Part shown: positions 1 through 9,690 of the stretch, piece by piece
Position numbering within the stretch: the stretch's first letter is position 1
Layout: every line of letters begins with the position of its first letter
Assembly: GCF_000196015.1 (NCBI RefSeq)
Contig: NC_007973.1
Location: forward strand, 186,001 to 250,000
DNA: 64,000 bases
Reading direction: 5' to 3'
Source: Cupriavidus metallidurans CH34
Lineage (GTDB): Bacteria > Pseudomonadota > Gammaproteobacteria > Burkholderiales > Burkholderiaceae
The notes under the pieces: model-generated
Told to the model about the DNA's origin: nothing
Seen by the model: only the letters and a program-made list of their open reading frames with translations
Databases searched by the model: none
Made by a program: the position numbers and the translations under genes

Positions 1-329
1 GGCTGGGCTGGAACGTCGCCGTGCAGCGTGACATCGACCGCATCGCGTCGATCTGGACCGATCTTCGCACGCGCTACGCGTCCGAAGGTCCGTTCCTGTT
101 CGGCAGCTTTACGATTGCCGACGCGTTCTACGCGCCGATAGTCAGCCGCTTTGCCACCTACGGCGTGCATCTGCCCGAATCCGCCAAGGCGTACGCGGAC
201 TTCGTGCTGGCGCTGCCCGCGATGCAGGAATGGGCGGCGGCGGCACGCGAGGAACGGGACTTTGTCCCGGCCGATGAACCGTATCGCACCGAGCCGGATC
301 GTCCGGACGCGATCATCGTTTCGGGTTGA
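1..329 (+). CDS. Glutathione S-transferase family protein, C-terminal part (5' end outside window)
   Basis: The frame is open from the window edge, so only the last ~109 residues are present. They form a helical GST C-terminal domain: the segment FGSFTIADAFYAPIVSRF carries the conserved N-capping S-x-x-x-D motif seen in GST alpha-helix 6. The glutathione-binding thioredoxin-like N-terminal half would lie upstream. The gene ends 4 bp before cca, so the two may be co-transcribed. GTG at 21 is an internal codon, not a start. The substrate cannot be told from this fragment. Confidence 0.8.
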   Translation, partial: LGWNVAVQRDIDRIASIWTDLRTRYASEGPFLFGSFTIADAFYAPIVSRFATYGVHLPESAKAYADFVLALPAMQEWAAAAREERDFVPADEPYRTEPDRPDAIIVSG

Positions 330-332
330 TTC

Positions 333-1577
333 ATGCAGGTGTACGCAGTGGGCGGCGCCGTCCGCGACCAGTTGCTCGGAAAGCCGAGCCAGGACCGTGA
401 CTACGTGGTGGTGGGCGCCACGCCCGCGGACATGGAGGCCGCCGGCTTCAAGCCGGTGGGCAAGGATTTCCCCGTTTTCCTCCATCCGCACACCAAGGCC
501 GAGTACGCGCTGGCGCGGACCGAACGCAAGACCGCGGTCGGCTACAAGGGCTTTGCCTTCTATACCGGCGCCGACGTGACCCTGGAAGAGGACCTCGTCC
601 GGCGCGACCTGACCATCAACGCGATGGCCCAGGCGGTGGACGAGCATGACAACCTCGTCGGCCCGGTGATCGACCCCTATGGCGGCCAGAAGGACCTGGC
701 CGCGCGCAAATTCCGCCACGTGTCCGACGCCTTCGCCGAGGATCCGGTGCGTATCCTGCGCGTGGCGCGTTTCGCGGCGCGCTTTCACGAATTCACGGTG
801 GCGCCGGAGACCGTCGCGCTGATGCGCAAGATCGTCGACGCGGGCGAGGTGGATGCGCTGGTGCCCGAGCGCGTCTGGCAGGAACTGTCTCGCGGGTTGA
901 TGGAGGCAAAGCCGTCACGCATGTTCGACGTGCTGCGCGAATGCGGCGCGCTGGCCCACCTGCTGCCGGAACTCGATCGCCTATGGGGCGTGCCCCAGCG
1001 CCCGGAATATCATCCCGAAGTCGATACCGGCGTGCACGTGATGATGGTGATCGACTACGCGGCCAGCGTCGGCGCATCGCTGCCGGTGCGCTTCGCCGCG
1101 ATGGCGCACGACCTCGGCAAGGGCACCACGCCCGAGGACATGCTGCCCCGGCACATCGGCCACGAGCAACGTGGCGTCAAATTGCTCGAAGCCATCTGCC
1201 AGCGCCTGCGCGTGCCGAACGATTGCCGTGAGCTGGCCCTGGTGGTGGCGCGCGAGCACGGCAATATCCATCGCAGCACGGAGTTCGGCGCGGCGGCACT
1301 GACGCGGCTGGTCGAGCGTTGCGACGCGCTGCGCAAGCCGGAGCGGTTCGCTGAGGCGCTGCTGGCCTGCGAGGCCGATGCGCGTGGACGCCTGGGTTTT
1401 GCGGATAAGGACTACCCGCAGGCGGATCGCCTGCTAGCTGCGCGTGACGCGGCGGCATCCGTGGACGCCGGCGCGATTGCCAAGGCTTGCGGGGACAAGG
1501 TCGATCAGATCAAGGACCGGGTGCACAAGGCCAGGGTGGCGGCGGTGGCGCAGCGGCTGGGAATGGCGGAGGAATAG
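333..1577 (+). CDS. cca: Multifunctional CCA tRNA nucleotidyltransferase / HD phosphohydrolase
   Basis: Adds or repairs the 3' CCA end of tRNAs from CTP and ATP. At 414 residues it is about the size of the E. coli enzyme (412). The class II nucleotidyltransferase head is clear: GGAVRDQLLG at residues 7-16, the metal-binding pair D21 and D23, and RRDLTINAMA near residue 90. The C-terminal half has an HD-domain motif (H259-D260 in MAHDLGKG), as in gammaproteobacterial enzymes with phosphatase/phosphodiesterase activity. The start ATG lies 4 bp after the GST stop. The stop codon sits in a small GC-rich direct-repeat/palindrome cluster shared with the convergent DUF2905 gene. Confidence 0.96.
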   Translation: MQVYAVGGAVRDQLLGKPSQDRDYVVVGATPADMEAAGFKPVGKDFPVFLHPHTKAEYALARTERKTAVGYKGFAFYTGADVTLEEDLVRRDLTINAMAQAVDEHDNLVGPVIDPYGGQKDLAARKFRHVSDAFAEDPVRILRVARFAARFHEFTVAPETVALMRKIVDAGEVDALVPERVWQELSRGLMEAKPSRMFDVLRECGALAHLLPELDRLWGVPQRPEYHPEVDTGVHVMMVIDYAASVGASLPVRFAAMAHDLGKGTTPEDMLPRHIGHEQRGVKLLEAICQRLRVPNDCRELALVVAREHGNIHRSTEFGAAALTRLVERCDALRKPERFAEALLACEADARGRLGFADKDYPQADRLLAARDAAASVDAGAIAKACGDKVDQIKDRVHKARVAAVAQRLGMAEE

Positions 1578-1620
1578 GGGGCCAGACATAGGGGGCCAGA
1601 CATAGGGGGCCGGCCCCCTA
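1577..1620. repeat. 14-bp direct repeats leading into a perfect palindrome between convergent stops
   Basis: Two copies of GGGGGCCAGACATA occupy 1577-1590 and 1591-1604. A third partial copy forms the perfect palindrome TAGGGGGCCGGCCCCCTA at 1603-1620. The cca stop codon lies at 1575-1577 and the stop of the opposite-strand DUF2905 gene at 1618-1620, so both genes end in the same TAGGGGGCC string. It could serve as a bidirectional terminator hairpin, though it has no T-tract, or be a slippage product. Confidence 0.7.
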
Positions 1621-1812
1621 CAGCAGCTTCCCGATCACCAGCGCCGCGAGCGACAACAGGATCGTCGACGCGAATGGCAGCACGTACTCGCGGCCGAACA
1701 ACCGGAACCGGACATCGCCCGGCAGGCGTCCCAGCCCGATCTTCTGCAGCCACGGCAGCGAGGCTGACAGCACGATCACGCATAGAAAGATGGTGAACGT
1801 CCAGCGCAACAT
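1618..1812 (-). CDS. DUF2905 small membrane protein
   Basis: A 64-residue protein with two hydrophobic segments: about residues 5-20 (FTIFLCVIVLSASL) and 47-62 (FASTILLSLAALVIG). They flank the DUF2905 signature GRLPGDVRF around LGRLPGDVRFRLFGREY. This family of tiny inner-membrane proteins has no established function. I took the ATG at 1812; longer readings of this frame have no support. It lies 25 bp downstream of the methyltransferase gene on the same strand, so it is probably its operon partner. Confidence 0.85.
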   Translation of the reverse strand: MLRWTFTIFLCVIVLSASLPWLQKIGLGRLPGDVRFRLFGREYVLPFASTILLSLAALVIGKLL

Positions 1813-1837
1813 GGCGACCCGGGCTCCCTTAGTAGAC

Positions 1838-3034
1838 TTAGAGTGCGAAGCTGCGGTCGCCGCGCGCGAAGCCGTCGAGCGGCATGGCGTCGTCGATGCC
1901 GCGGGTGAGGGCGATGACCTTGAACAGCTCACCCATCTCAGCTTCCGACAACAGTTTCTGCACCGCATTGGCCTGCGGCAGGAACGCGCGGGCATCGCTC
2001 GGGTCGAGCGACATCATAAGTTCCGTGATGCCGGCATTCATCAGGAAGCGCGCCTGCGAGGCGTAGCCGGACACTTGCAGGCCTGCCTCCACGCCCGCCT
2101 GGGCGATCCCGCTGAAATTCACGTGCGCGGTGATGTCCTGCAGTCCGGGGTAGAGGAACGGATCGGGGTGGGCGTGATGACGGTAATGGCACATCAGCGT
2201 GCCGCCGGTACGGTGCGGATGGTAGTACTCGGACGCCGGGAAGCCATAGTCGATAAAGAACGCTGCGCCGCGCGCCAGCAGCGCGCCCACGGCGCGGGTG
2301 AATCCTTCCGCTTCGGTATGGGTCTCGGTGACGATGTCGTGGTCGCCCGGAATCCCGAGCAGTACCGCAGGGATCGCGCCGTCCTCCAATGGCCGGTCTT
2401 CGAAGGCGAAGGCCTCGGCGCCCGCCTTTCCATCCTTCGCGCAGACCACGCCACGCTCGTGCCAGCGGCCGCCAGTACGCGCGTAGAGGCGCACCGGCAT
2501 TGCATCGAGCACTTCGTTGCCGACCACCACACCCTCGAAGCGGTCCGGCAGGGCGTCCAGCCAGGTGACGCGCCCGGCCAGATGCGGGGCCCGCTGGTCC
2601 AGCGTGGCCTGCTGGCGCGCGCGCAGTTCACCGGACAGTTCAACGATCTGGTAGGTGTCTGGCAGCGCATCCTCGGTTTCGAGCGCGAGCAGCAGGTCGG
2701 CGGCGAGCCGGCCGGTGCCCGCGCCGAATTCCATGACCCGCGGCAGGTTCATTCTGACCAGCGGCGCGAACTGGCGTGCCAGCGTGCGAGCAAAGAATGG
2801 TGTCAGTTCGGGGGCGGTGATGAAGTCGCTGCCGTCGTTGACGTCGCGGCCGAACTTGGCCGCACCGCCACTGTAGTAGCCCAGCCGGGGGGCGTAGAGT
2901 GCCAGCGACATGAATCGGTCGAAGCCGATCCAGCCGCCCGCTGCGTCGATGGCGCCGGCAATACAGATGGAAAGGGCCGCGGAGGCGTCCAGCGCATCTG
3001 CGGAGGGAAGGGGTAGACTAGCGACTTTCTGCAT
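1838..3034 (-). CDS. SAM-dependent methyltransferase, MidA/NDUFAF7 family (DUF185)
   Basis: 398 residues. The family includes human NDUFAF7, which methylates an arginine in complex I subunit NDUFS2, and MidA of Dictyostelium. The start of the domain, GFDRFMSLALYAPRLGYYSGG, and the SAM-binding glycine motif VMEFGAGTGRLAADLL are both visible. Bacterial members are common single genes, often annotated only as methyltransferases; a role in respiratory complex I assembly is inference. The start is 16 bp from the divergent SDR gene, so their promoters must overlap or lie inside each other's 5' ends. Confidence 0.88.
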   Translation of the reverse strand: MQKVASLPLPSADALDASAALSICIAGAIDAAGGWIGFDRFMSLALYAPRLGYYSGGAAKFGRDVNDGSDFITAPELTPFFARTLARQFAPLVRMNLPRVMEFGAGTGRLAADLLLALETEDALPDTYQIVELSGELRARQQATLDQRAPHLAGRVTWLDALPDRFEGVVVGNEVLDAMPVRLYARTGGRWHERGVVCAKDGKAGAEAFAFEDRPLEDGAIPAVLLGIPGDHDIVTETHTEAEGFTRAVGALLARGAAFFIDYGFPASEYYHPHRTGGTLMCHYRHHAHPDPFLYPGLQDITAHVNFSGIAQAGVEAGLQVSGYASQARFLMNAGITELMMSLDPSDARAFLPQANAVQKLLSEAEMGELFKVIALTRGIDDAMPLDGFARGDRSFAL

Positions 3035-3050
3035 ACCGCGAATTGTAGCA

Positions 3051-3869
3051 ATGCCAGATTCTCAGACTATGGGCACTTCACAGGCTTCGAGCGACAAATC
3101 TCGCGGCGTAGCGCTGGTCACCGGCGCCGCACGCCGCCTGGGTCGTGCCATCGCTCTCGAACTTGCCGCACAAGGCTGGGACGTTGCCGTTCACTGCAAC
3201 CGCTCGCGCGACGAAGCGGACGCGCTGGCCACCCAGATCCGCGGCCTCGGTCGCCGCGCCGCCGTGCTGCAGGCCGACCTGTCGGATGAAGCCGCCACGG
3301 CCCGTTTGATTCCCGCCTGCATCGACGCCCTTGGCGTGCCGGCCTGCCTGGTCAACAACGCGTCGCTGTTCCAGTACGACGTGGCGACGAGCTTCTCCTA
3401 TGGGTCGCTCGACACGCACATGCGCACCAACGTGGCGGCCCCGCTGCTGCTGGCGCGTGAGATGCACAAGGCGCTTGGCGCCGACGGCAACGAGACCGGG
3501 CAGCTCGGCGTTGTGATCAATCTGCTCGACCAGAAGCTGAACAACCTGAATCCAGATTTCCTGTCGTACACGCTGTCGAAGGCCGCGCTGCAGACTGCCA
3601 CGGTGCAGCTTGCGCAGGCACTGGCGCCGCGTCTGCGGGTGGTGGGCGTCGCGCCCGGCATCACGCTGGTGTCCGGCGACCAGTCCGACCCGGGCTTTGT
3701 CCGCGCCCATGGGATGACGCCGCTGGGCAAGTCGTCCACGCCGGAAGACATCGCGCAGGCCGTGGCCTACCTGGCCGTGGCGCGCGCCGTTACCGGCACC
3801 ACGTTGTACGTCGACGGAGGCCAGCACCTGATGCCGCTGGCCCGCGACGTGATGTTCCTTACTGAATAA
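3051..3869 (+). CDS. SDR-family reductase, probable FolM/PTR1-like pteridine reductase
   Basis: 272 residues, short-chain dehydrogenase fold. The cofactor loop is TGAARRLG (residues 24-31), the TGxxxRxG form typical of pteridine reductases and FolM rather than the generic TGxxxGIG. The catalytic pair is Y173-x-x-x-K177 in SYTLSKAA, with NNAS upstream. The next gene, 21 bp away, is folB, which supports a role in reducing dihydromonapterin or dihydrofolate. The start at 3051 avoids overlap with the divergent methyltransferase; an extension to 2910 is open but is antisense shadow. NADPH preference is suggested by the arginines in the loop. Generic SDR remains possible. Confidence 0.85.
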   Translation: MPDSQTMGTSQASSDKSRGVALVTGAARRLGRAIALELAAQGWDVAVHCNRSRDEADALATQIRGLGRRAAVLQADLSDEAATARLIPACIDALGVPACLVNNASLFQYDVATSFSYGSLDTHMRTNVAAPLLLAREMHKALGADGNETGQLGVVINLLDQKLNNLNPDFLSYTLSKAALQTATVQLAQALAPRLRVVGVAPGITLVSGDQSDPGFVRAHGMTPLGKSSTPEDIAQAVAYLAVARAVTGTTLYVDGGQHLMPLARDVMFLTE

Positions 3870-3890
3870 GCTGTTTCTGATTTGCCAGCC

Positions 3891-4289
3891 ATGACCTTTG
3901 CCGCCCTTTCCCATCCCAGCCTGCAAAACTGCCGTCGCATGTTCCTGCGCAACTATGAAGTGCAGATCAACATTGGCGTGCACGAATTCGAGAAGAAGGG
4001 CGAACAGCGCGTGCTCGTCAATATCGACCTGTTCGTGTCGCTGGCCGAGACCACGCCGCAGGCCGACAAGCTCGAGGAAGTGGTCGACTACGACTTCATG
4101 CGCAACACCGTGGCCGAGCGCATGGCGCGTGGCCATATCCACCTGCAGGAAACGCTGTGCGACGACGTGGCGCGTGCCATGCTGCAGCATCCGAAGGTGC
4201 GCGCCGTGCGCGTGTCGACCGAAAAACCGGACGTCTACCCGGATTGCGATGCCGTCGGCGTGGAAGTGTTCCACGTCAAGCCCGCCTGA
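3891..4289 (+). CDS. folB: Dihydroneopterin aldolase
   Basis: 132 residues, close to the family size of ~120 plus a short N-terminal extension. It matches FolB, which cleaves 7,8-dihydroneopterin to 6-hydroxymethyl-dihydropterin and glycolaldehyde in folate synthesis. Visible motifs are GVHEFEKKGEQRVLVNIDL near the N terminus and the DYDFM segment. A TTG at 3882 is possible, but ATG 3891 is preferred; ATG 3939 (MFLRNYEV) would give a more compact enzyme. It lies immediately downstream of a pteridine-reductase-like SDR, forming a small pterin/folate pair. Confidence 0.88.
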   Translation: MTFAALSHPSLQNCRRMFLRNYEVQINIGVHEFEKKGEQRVLVNIDLFVSLAETTPQADKLEEVVDYDFMRNTVAERMARGHIHLQETLCDDVARAMLQHPKVRAVRVSTEKPDVYPDCDAVGVEVFHVKPA

Positions 4290-4341
4290 TCTGGCCGCTC
4301 TGCCCGAGCGGGACCGCGCAGCGCCGGGCGGTGGGCTCCAG

Positions 4342-4347
4342 TAGAAT
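4342..4347 (+). promoter_or_regulatory. Putative -10 box upstream of ttcA
   Basis: TAGAAT at 4342-4347 sits about 58 bp before the ttcA start. The same TAGAAT string appears upstream of glmU. No convincing -35 was seen. Confidence 0.35.
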
Positions 4348-4404
4348 GTTGGCCCGTTGAAACCGGGCCATTGTTCAGCGCCCGTACTGATCCAGGTATG
4401 TCAT

Positions 4405-5349
4405 ATGAGTCACTCCGCTAACTTCTATCGTCTCGAAACCCGTCTGCAGTCGCTGACCGGCAAGGCCATCGGCGACTTCGGCATGATCGAAGACGGCGAC
4501 ACAGTGCTGGTCTGCATGAGTGGCGGCAAGGACTCCTACACGATGCTGTCGGTGCTGACGGCGCTTCAGAAACGGGCGCCGATCCAGTTCAAGCTGATCG
4601 CGATGAACCTGGACCAGAAGCAGCCCGGCTTTCCCGAGCATGTGCTGCCGGCATACCTGAAGTCACTCGGCGTGGAGTATGTGATCGTCGAGGCGGACAC
4701 CTACTCGATCGTCAAGGAGAAGGTGCCCGAGGGCAAGACGACCTGCTCATTGTGCTCGCGCCTGCGCCGCGGCGTGATCTATCGCACGGCCAAGGAGCTG
4801 GGCGCCAACAAGATCGCGCTGGGCCATCACCGCGACGACATCGTCAACACGTTCTTCCTGAACATGTTCTTCGGCGGCAAGATGAAGGCGATGCCGCCGA
4901 AGCTGGCCACCGACGACGGCCAGCACATCGTGATCAGGCCGCTGGCGTACTGCGCGGAGAAGGACATCGCGTCGTATGCGCGTGCCATGGCGTTCCCGAT
5001 TATCCCGTGCAACCTGTGCGGCTCGCAGGAAAACCTGCAGCGCAAGAAGGTGAGCGAAATGCTGCAGGCGTGGGAGCGCGAGAACCCGGGCCGGATCGAC
5101 AACATCTTCGCGGCACTACGCAACGTGGTGCCGTCGCACCTGGCCGATACGGACCTGTTCCCGTTCACGGGGCTGGCTACCGGGTTGGCCAAGATCGACG
5201 AGGCATCGCTGTTCGGCGAGACCACGTTCACGCAGCAGGCGCTGACCTTCACGGGCAATGTCGAGGCGAACCGGATGGAGTTCGTGCGTTTCGACAAAAT
5301 CCAGAAGGTCCAGGAGGCGCCGGAGCGAGCTTCGGAACCGTCGGCCTGA
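4405..5349 (+). CDS. ttcA: tRNA 2-thiocytidine(32) synthetase TtcA
   Basis: Catalyses ATP-dependent thiolation of cytidine 32 in the anticodon loop, using a [4Fe-4S] cluster. From ATG 4405 it has 314 residues, similar to E. coli TtcA (311). The PP-loop SGGKDS is at residues 39-44. The CxxC pairs C114-C117 (TTCSLC) and C202-C205 (IPCNLC) are the cluster ligands or catalytic cysteines expected for TtcA. The 16-residue upstream extension in the open frame is not needed. It appears to be transcribed alone; a TAGAAT -10-like box lies ~60 bp upstream. Confidence 0.95.
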   Translation: MSHSANFYRLETRLQSLTGKAIGDFGMIEDGDTVLVCMSGGKDSYTMLSVLTALQKRAPIQFKLIAMNLDQKQPGFPEHVLPAYLKSLGVEYVIVEADTYSIVKEKVPEGKTTCSLCSRLRRGVIYRTAKELGANKIALGHHRDDIVNTFFLNMFFGGKMKAMPPKLATDDGQHIVIRPLAYCAEKDIASYARAMAFPIIPCNLCGSQENLQRKKVSEMLQAWERENPGRIDNIFAALRNVVPSHLADTDLFPFTGLATGLAKIDEASLFGETTFTQQALTFTGNVEANRMEFVRFDKIQKVQEAPERASEPSA

Positions 5350-5378
5350 CGCCTCCCCCCGCCTCCCCCAAAGGTTGG

Positions 5379-6308
5379 CTACTGTGACGCCCGCGTCGAG
5401 CGCCCGGGCTCGCGCATCAACGCCTGCACATCCTCGATCCATCCCTGGAAGCGCTTGACCGCGTGGGCCTTCTGTTCCGGCGTTGTCAGGTTGGCGATCG
5501 TCACCGTCAGGTTGATCCCCGCATCGGTACTCCGCTGCTGGCCCGTAGCCGGGCGCTGCCAGTCGTCGGCATAGTGGCGCAGCATCTCCTCGGCCTGGGC
5601 CTTGGGCGGGCGCGTCGTCGAGATCTCGCGCGCCAGCGCCACCCATTCCTGCTGGCGGCGCACGCGCTCGCTGTATCGGGCGTCGGCGTTCAGCATATAG
5701 GGCCCCATCGCGTCGCGGATGGCCTTCTCCTGGTCGCGCGAGAAGCTGCCATAGACCAGCTTGGTATAGTCCATGATCTTGTCGAAGCGGGCATCGGTGC
5801 GCGCGTCGGCATCGGAGCCGAGGAACTGCTTGCGATATTTCGTATTGCTCTCGGCGAACTTCGTCTCCATCCGTTTGATCTGGTCGGGCGATAGCGTGAG
5901 CATCAAATCTGCAAGGTCAGGAATCGTGTTCTCGTACGCCTGACGTCCCAGTCGCTGGCTGTCCTGCTGGGCCTGCCGGATCATCGCGATATCGACGGGT
6001 CCGGCCACCTCGCCCTTGACTCTCGCAAGGACCTTGGCAACTTCCGGAAGCTGCGAGCGCCGGTGCCACGCGAAGAATCGGGCGATGGCGTCGCGCGTTG
6101 GCACCTCCTGGGCATCCGAGACATCCACGTAGCGGTCCACCCACCAATAGGCGAGCCGGTCTCCCTGCTCGTAGCCCAGTTTCATGGCATTGCAACCGCC
6201 AAGTATCGCGACGAACGTGAGTGTTGTGATCACCACAAACACGCGACGTGACCAATTGTGAACAACGGTAACTCGACGTGATCGGGCCAGATCGGTCCGG
6301 GGGGGCAT
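5379..6308 (-). CDS. DUF6279-type lipoprotein
   Basis: About 309 residues with a basic N terminus, one hydrophobic stretch (VFVVITTLTFVAIL) and a lipobox AILGGC with the modifiable cysteine near residue 39, so it should be exported and lipidated. The rest is charged, helical and rich in Arg, Gln and Asp, with the opening NAMKLGYEQGDRLAYWW typical of DUF6279 proteins of beta- and gammaproteobacteria. Function is unknown. ATG at 6308 was chosen; ATG 6326 is an alternative. It is divergent from glmU and convergent with ttcA. Confidence 0.72.
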   Translation of the reverse strand: MPPRTDLARSRRVTVVHNWSRRVFVVITTLTFVAILGGCNAMKLGYEQGDRLAYWWVDRYVDVSDAQEVPTRDAIARFFAWHRRSQLPEVAKVLARVKGEVAGPVDIAMIRQAQQDSQRLGRQAYENTIPDLADLMLTLSPDQIKRMETKFAESNTKYRKQFLGSDADARTDARFDKIMDYTKLVYGSFSRDQEKAIRDAMGPYMLNADARYSERVRRQQEWVALAREISTTRPPKAQAEEMLRHYADDWQRPATGQQRSTDAGINLTVTIANLTTPEQKAHAVKRFQGWIEDVQALMREPGRSTRASQ

Positions 6309-6316
6309 GCTAGAAT
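6308..6316 (+). promoter_or_regulatory. Putative extended -10 promoter for glmUS
   Basis: TGCTAGAAT (TGn plus TAGAAT) at 6308-6316 gives an extended -10 element about 155 bp before the glmU start. The -35 region is poor. The predicted 5' leader would be ~145 nt, long enough for post-transcriptional control, but no glmS ribozyme-like core was recognised. Confidence 0.35.
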
Positions 6317-6472
6317 CTGCGCGCATGTTTCCAGGGGTGGCGGATCGCCCGCCAGCCCAAGCGTGGCAAGGGTTTGGGCGCGGCCAGCCAGTTCGGTGCA
6401 CGGCCGGACGCGGCGCTCCCAGGCACGGATTCTCCAGCTTATTCTCAGACACACTCACTTAGGGACCTCCTT

Positions 6473-7837
6473 GTGAATATCGTCATTCTTGCCGCGGGCA
6501 TGGGCAAGCGGATGAACTCCGCTCTGCCCAAGGTGCTGCACCCGGTGGCCGGCCAGCCAATGCTATCCCACGTCCTCGATACCGCGCGCACGCTGTCGCC
6601 GTCGCGGCTCGTGGTGGTGGTGGGTCATGGTGCCGAACTGGTGCGCAAAGCCGTTGGCGCGGACGATGTTGCCTTTGCCGAGCAGGCTCAGCAACTGGGC
6701 ACCGGCCACGCCGTGATGCAGGCCCTGCCGCTGCTCGACGACAGCCAGCCCACGCTGGTGCTGTACGGCGACGTGCCGCTGACCTCGGTCGACACCCTGA
6801 AGGGCCTCGTGCAGGCCGCGGGCGCCGAGCGTCTGGGCGTGCTGACTGTCGAGATGCCCGATCCTACCGGATATGGACGGATCGTTCGTGACGCCGCCGG
6901 CAATATCGTGCGCATCGTCGAGCAGAAGGACGCCAGCGAGGACGTCCGCGCGATTCGCGAGATCAACACCGGCATTATCGTCTGCCCGACGGCGCATCTG
7001 CGCCAGTGGCTGGCCACGCTGCGCAACGACAACTCGCAGGGCGAGTACTACCTGACCGATACGATCGAGCGCGCCGTCAATGATGGCGTGGAGGTCGTGT
7101 CGGCCCAGCCGGCCGCGCTGTGGGAGACGCTCGGCGTCAACAGCAAGGTCCAGCTTGCCGAGATCGAACGTATTCACCAGCGCAACATTGCCCAGCGGTT
7201 GCTGGAGGCGGGCGTCACGCTGCTCGACCCGGCACGCATCGACGTGCGCGGCGAGCTAACCTGCGGGCGCGACGTCACCATCGACGTGGGCTGCGTGTTC
7301 GAGGGCCGCGTGCACCTGGAAGACGGCGTGTCCGTTGGCGCGCACTGCGTCGTTCGCAACACGACGATCGGCGCCGGCGCGCGTATCCAGCCGTTCTGCC
7401 ACTTCGAGGACGCCAAGGTCGGGCCTGACGGACGCATCGGACCGTACGCGCGGTTGCGCCCGGGCACGGAACTCGGCCAGGACGTGCATATCGGCAATTT
7501 CGTCGAGATCAAGAACAGCCAGATCGCCGACCACAGCAAGGCCAATCACCTGGCCTACGTGGGCGACGCGACGGTGGGGCAGCGCGTCAATATTGGCGCG
7601 GGTACCATTACCTGCAATTACGATGGCGTGAACAAGCACCGCACGGTGCTCGAGGACGATGTGTTCATCGGCTCCGACACCCAGCTGGTGGCGCCGGTGA
7701 CGGTGCGCCGCGGCGCCACGATTGGCGCGGGGACCACGCTGACCAAGGAAGCGCCGGCTGACAAGCTGACGTTGTCGCGCGCCAAGCAGATGACCCTGGA
7801 TGCGTGGCAGCGTCCGGTCAAGCAACCGAAGAAATAA
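6473..7837 (+). CDS. glmU: Bifunctional UDP-N-acetylglucosamine pyrophosphorylase / glucosamine-1-phosphate N-acetyltransferase
   Basis: Makes UDP-GlcNAc, the precursor of peptidoglycan and lipid A, in two steps. The protein has 454 residues (E. coli 456). The uridyltransferase domain starts with [18 protein letters not shown], the nucleotide-sugar pyrophosphorylase signature. From about residue 250 on there is a left-handed beta-helix of hexapeptide repeats, with the acetyl-CoA region [12 protein letters not shown] and [14 protein letters not shown] 6473 was chosen because AGGGA at 6461-6465 gives a well-spaced ribosome-binding site and the N terminus then matches the family. It lies 14 bp before glmS, so the two hexosamine genes are probably co-transcribed. 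Confidence 0.96.
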   Translation: MNIVILAAGMGKRMNSALPKVLHPVAGQPMLSHVLDTARTLSPSRLVVVVGHGAELVRKAVGADDVAFAEQAQQLGTGHAVMQALPLLDDSQPTLVLYGDVPLTSVDTLKGLVQAAGAERLGVLTVEMPDPTGYGRIVRDAAGNIVRIVEQKDASEDVRAIREINTGIIVCPTAHLRQWLATLRNDNSQGEYYLTDTIERAVNDGVEVVSAQPAALWETLGVNSKVQLAEIERIHQRNIAQRLLEAGVTLLDPARIDVRGELTCGRDVTIDVGCVFEGRVHLEDGVSVGAHCVVRNTTIGAGARIQPFCHFEDAKVGPDGRIGPYARLRPGTELGQDVHIGNFVEIKNSQIADHSKANHLAYVGDATVGQRVNIGAGTITCNYDGVNKHRTVLEDDVFIGSDTQLVAPVTVRRGATIGAGTTLTKEAPADKLTLSRAKQMTLDAWQRPVKQPKK

Positions 7838-7851
7838 GAGGGGTTCAAAAC

Positions 7852-9690
7852 ATGTGTGGCATCGTTGGGGCGGTCTCTCACCGCAATATCGTTCCTGTCC
7901 TGATCGAAGGCCTGCGCCGCCTTGAGTACCGTGGCTACGATTCCTGCGGCGTGGCCGTGGTGCGTGACGGTATTCTCGAGCGCGCCCGTACCGTATCGCG
8001 CGTGGCCGAACTGGACGCGCAGACGCAATCGTCTGGCCTGGCCGGCCACATCGGCATCGCGCACACGCGCTGGGCGACGCACGGCAAGCCGGACACCGTC
8101 AACGCCCACCCGCACTTCTCGGACGAGACCATCGCGCTCGTTCACAACGGCATCATCGAGAACTACGAGCCGCTGCGCGACGAACTGCGCGCGGTCGGGT
8201 ACGGTTTCGAATCGCAGACTGATACTGAAGTGGTGGCGCACCTGATCCACCAGGCTTACACGTACCCGAGCAGCGCCACGCGAGGCGACCTGTTCGGCGC
8301 GGTGCGCGCGGTCACCAAGCGCCTGCATGGCGCCTACGCGATCGCCGTGGTGGCCAAGGACCAGCCGGACGTGGTGGTCGGCGCGCGCGCCGGCTCGCCG
8401 CTGGTGGTGGCACTGGGCGAGGACGAATCGTTCCTGGCCTCTGACGCGCTGGCCGTGGCCGGCACCGCCAACCGCATCATCTATCTGGAAGAGGGCGACG
8501 TGGTCGAGATCTCGCGCGGTGGCGCGCGGATTCGCGACGTGCACGATCACGAGGTCGAGCGCGAAGCGCGCGTGGTGGAAGCCCACGCCGCCGCGGTGGA
8601 ACTGGGCCCGTACCGGCACTTCATGCAGAAGGAAATCTTCGAGCAGCCGCGCGCGCTGGGCGACACGCTGGAAGGCATCTCCGCGATCACGCCCGAGCTG
8701 TTCGGTGAGAACGCCGCGCAGGTGTTCTCGGAAATCGACAGTGTGCTGATCCTGGCCTGCGGCACGAGCTACTACTCGGGCTGCACGGCCAAGTACTGGC
8801 TCGAATCGATCGCGAAGATCCCGACCCAGGTGGAAGTGGCCAGCGAATACCGCTATCGCGACACCGTGCCGAACCCGCGCGCGCTGGTGGTGGTGATTTC
8901 GCAGTCGGGCGAGACGGCCGACACGATGGCCGCGCTGCGTCATGCCCGCTCACTGGGCCACACGCACACGCTGGCCGTCTGCAACGTGGCGACGAGCGCC
9001 ATGGTGCGTGAGACCGAGCTGAGCTTCCTGACACGCGCCGGTACCGAGATCGGCGTGGCGTCGACCAAGGCCTTCACGACACAACTGGCCGCGCTGTACA
9101 TGCTGACGCTGGCGCTGGCCAAGGTGCGCGGCTACCTGACCGATGCGCAGGAAGCCGAAGCCCTGACCAACCTCCGCCACCTGCCGGCCGCGCTGCATGG
9201 CGTGCTGGCGCTGGAGCCGCAGATCATCGCGTGGTCGGAAGACTTCGCGCGCCGCGAGAACGCGCTGTTCCTGGGGCGCGGCCTGCATTACCCGATCGCC
9301 CTGGAAGGCGCGCTCAAGCTCAAGGAAATCTCGTACATCCACGCTGAAGCCTATCCGGCCGGCGAACTCAAGCACGGCCCGCTGGCGCTCGTGACCGAGG
9401 CGATGCCGGTGGTGACCGTAGCGCCGAACGACGCGCTGCTGGAGAAGCTGAAGTCGAACATCCAGGAAGTGCGCGCCCGCGGTGGCCGTCTCTATGTGTT
9501 CGCCGACTCGGATACGCATATCCAGTCGTCGGATGGCATCCAGGTGATCCGGTTGCCGGAGCACTATGGTGCGCTGTCCCCGATCCTGCATGTGGTGCCG
9601 CTGCAACTGCTGGCGTATCACACCGCCTGCGCACGCGGTACCGACGTCGACAAGCCGCGCAACCTGGCCAAGTCGGTGACGGTGGAGTAA
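7852..9690 (+). CDS. glmS: Glutamine--fructose-6-phosphate aminotransferase (isomerizing)
   Basis: Converts fructose-6-phosphate and glutamine to glucosamine-6-phosphate, the first step towards UDP-GlcNAc. 612 residues. It begins MCGIVGAV, so Cys2 becomes the N-terminal glutamine-amidotransferase nucleophile after Met removal. [10 protein letters not shown] and the two SIS sugar-isomerase domains are present, including CGTSYYSG and SQSGETADT. The C terminus [11 protein letters not shown] is canonical. It directly follows glmU. A homologous start at the upstream ATG 7804 is ruled out by the required N-terminal cysteine. Confidence 0.97.
   Translation: MCGIVGAVSHRNIVPVLIEGLRRLEYRGYDSCGVAVVRDGILERARTVSRVAELDAQTQSSGLAGHIGIAHTRWATHGKPDTVNAHPHFSDETIALVHNGIIENYEPLRDELRAVGYGFESQTDTEVVAHLIHQAYTYPSSATRGDLFGAVRAVTKRLHGAYAIAVVAKDQPDVVVGARAGSPLVVALGEDESFLASDALAVAGTANRIIYLEEGDVVEISRGGARIRDVHDHEVEREARVVEAHAAAVELGPYRHFMQKEIFEQPRALGDTLEGISAITPELFGENAAQVFSEIDSVLILACGTSYYSGCTAKYWLESIAKIPTQVEVASEYRYRDTVPNPRALVVVISQSGETADTMAALRHARSLGHTHTLAVCNVATSAMVRETELSFLTRAGTEIGVASTKAFTTQLAALYMLTLALAKVRGYLTDAQEAEALTNLRHLPAALHGVLALEPQIIAWSEDFARRENALFLGRGLHYPIALEGALKLKEISYIHAEAYPAGELKHGPLALVTEAMPVVTVAPNDALLEKLKSNIQEVRARGGRLYVFADSDTHIQSSDGIQVIRLPEHYGALSPILHVVPLQLLAYHTACARGTDVDKPRNLAKSVTVE

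Noticed and set aside
1790-3016. 408-codon open frame on the plus strand
   Set aside because: It runs antisense through the MidA-type methyltransferase gene and its protein is an Arg/His/Gln-rich shadow without motifs.
6317-6472. glmS-type ribozyme or sensor RNA in the glmUS leader
   Set aside because: No match to the glmS ribozyme core was seen, and it would be expected directly before glmS in Gram-positive bacteria, not here.
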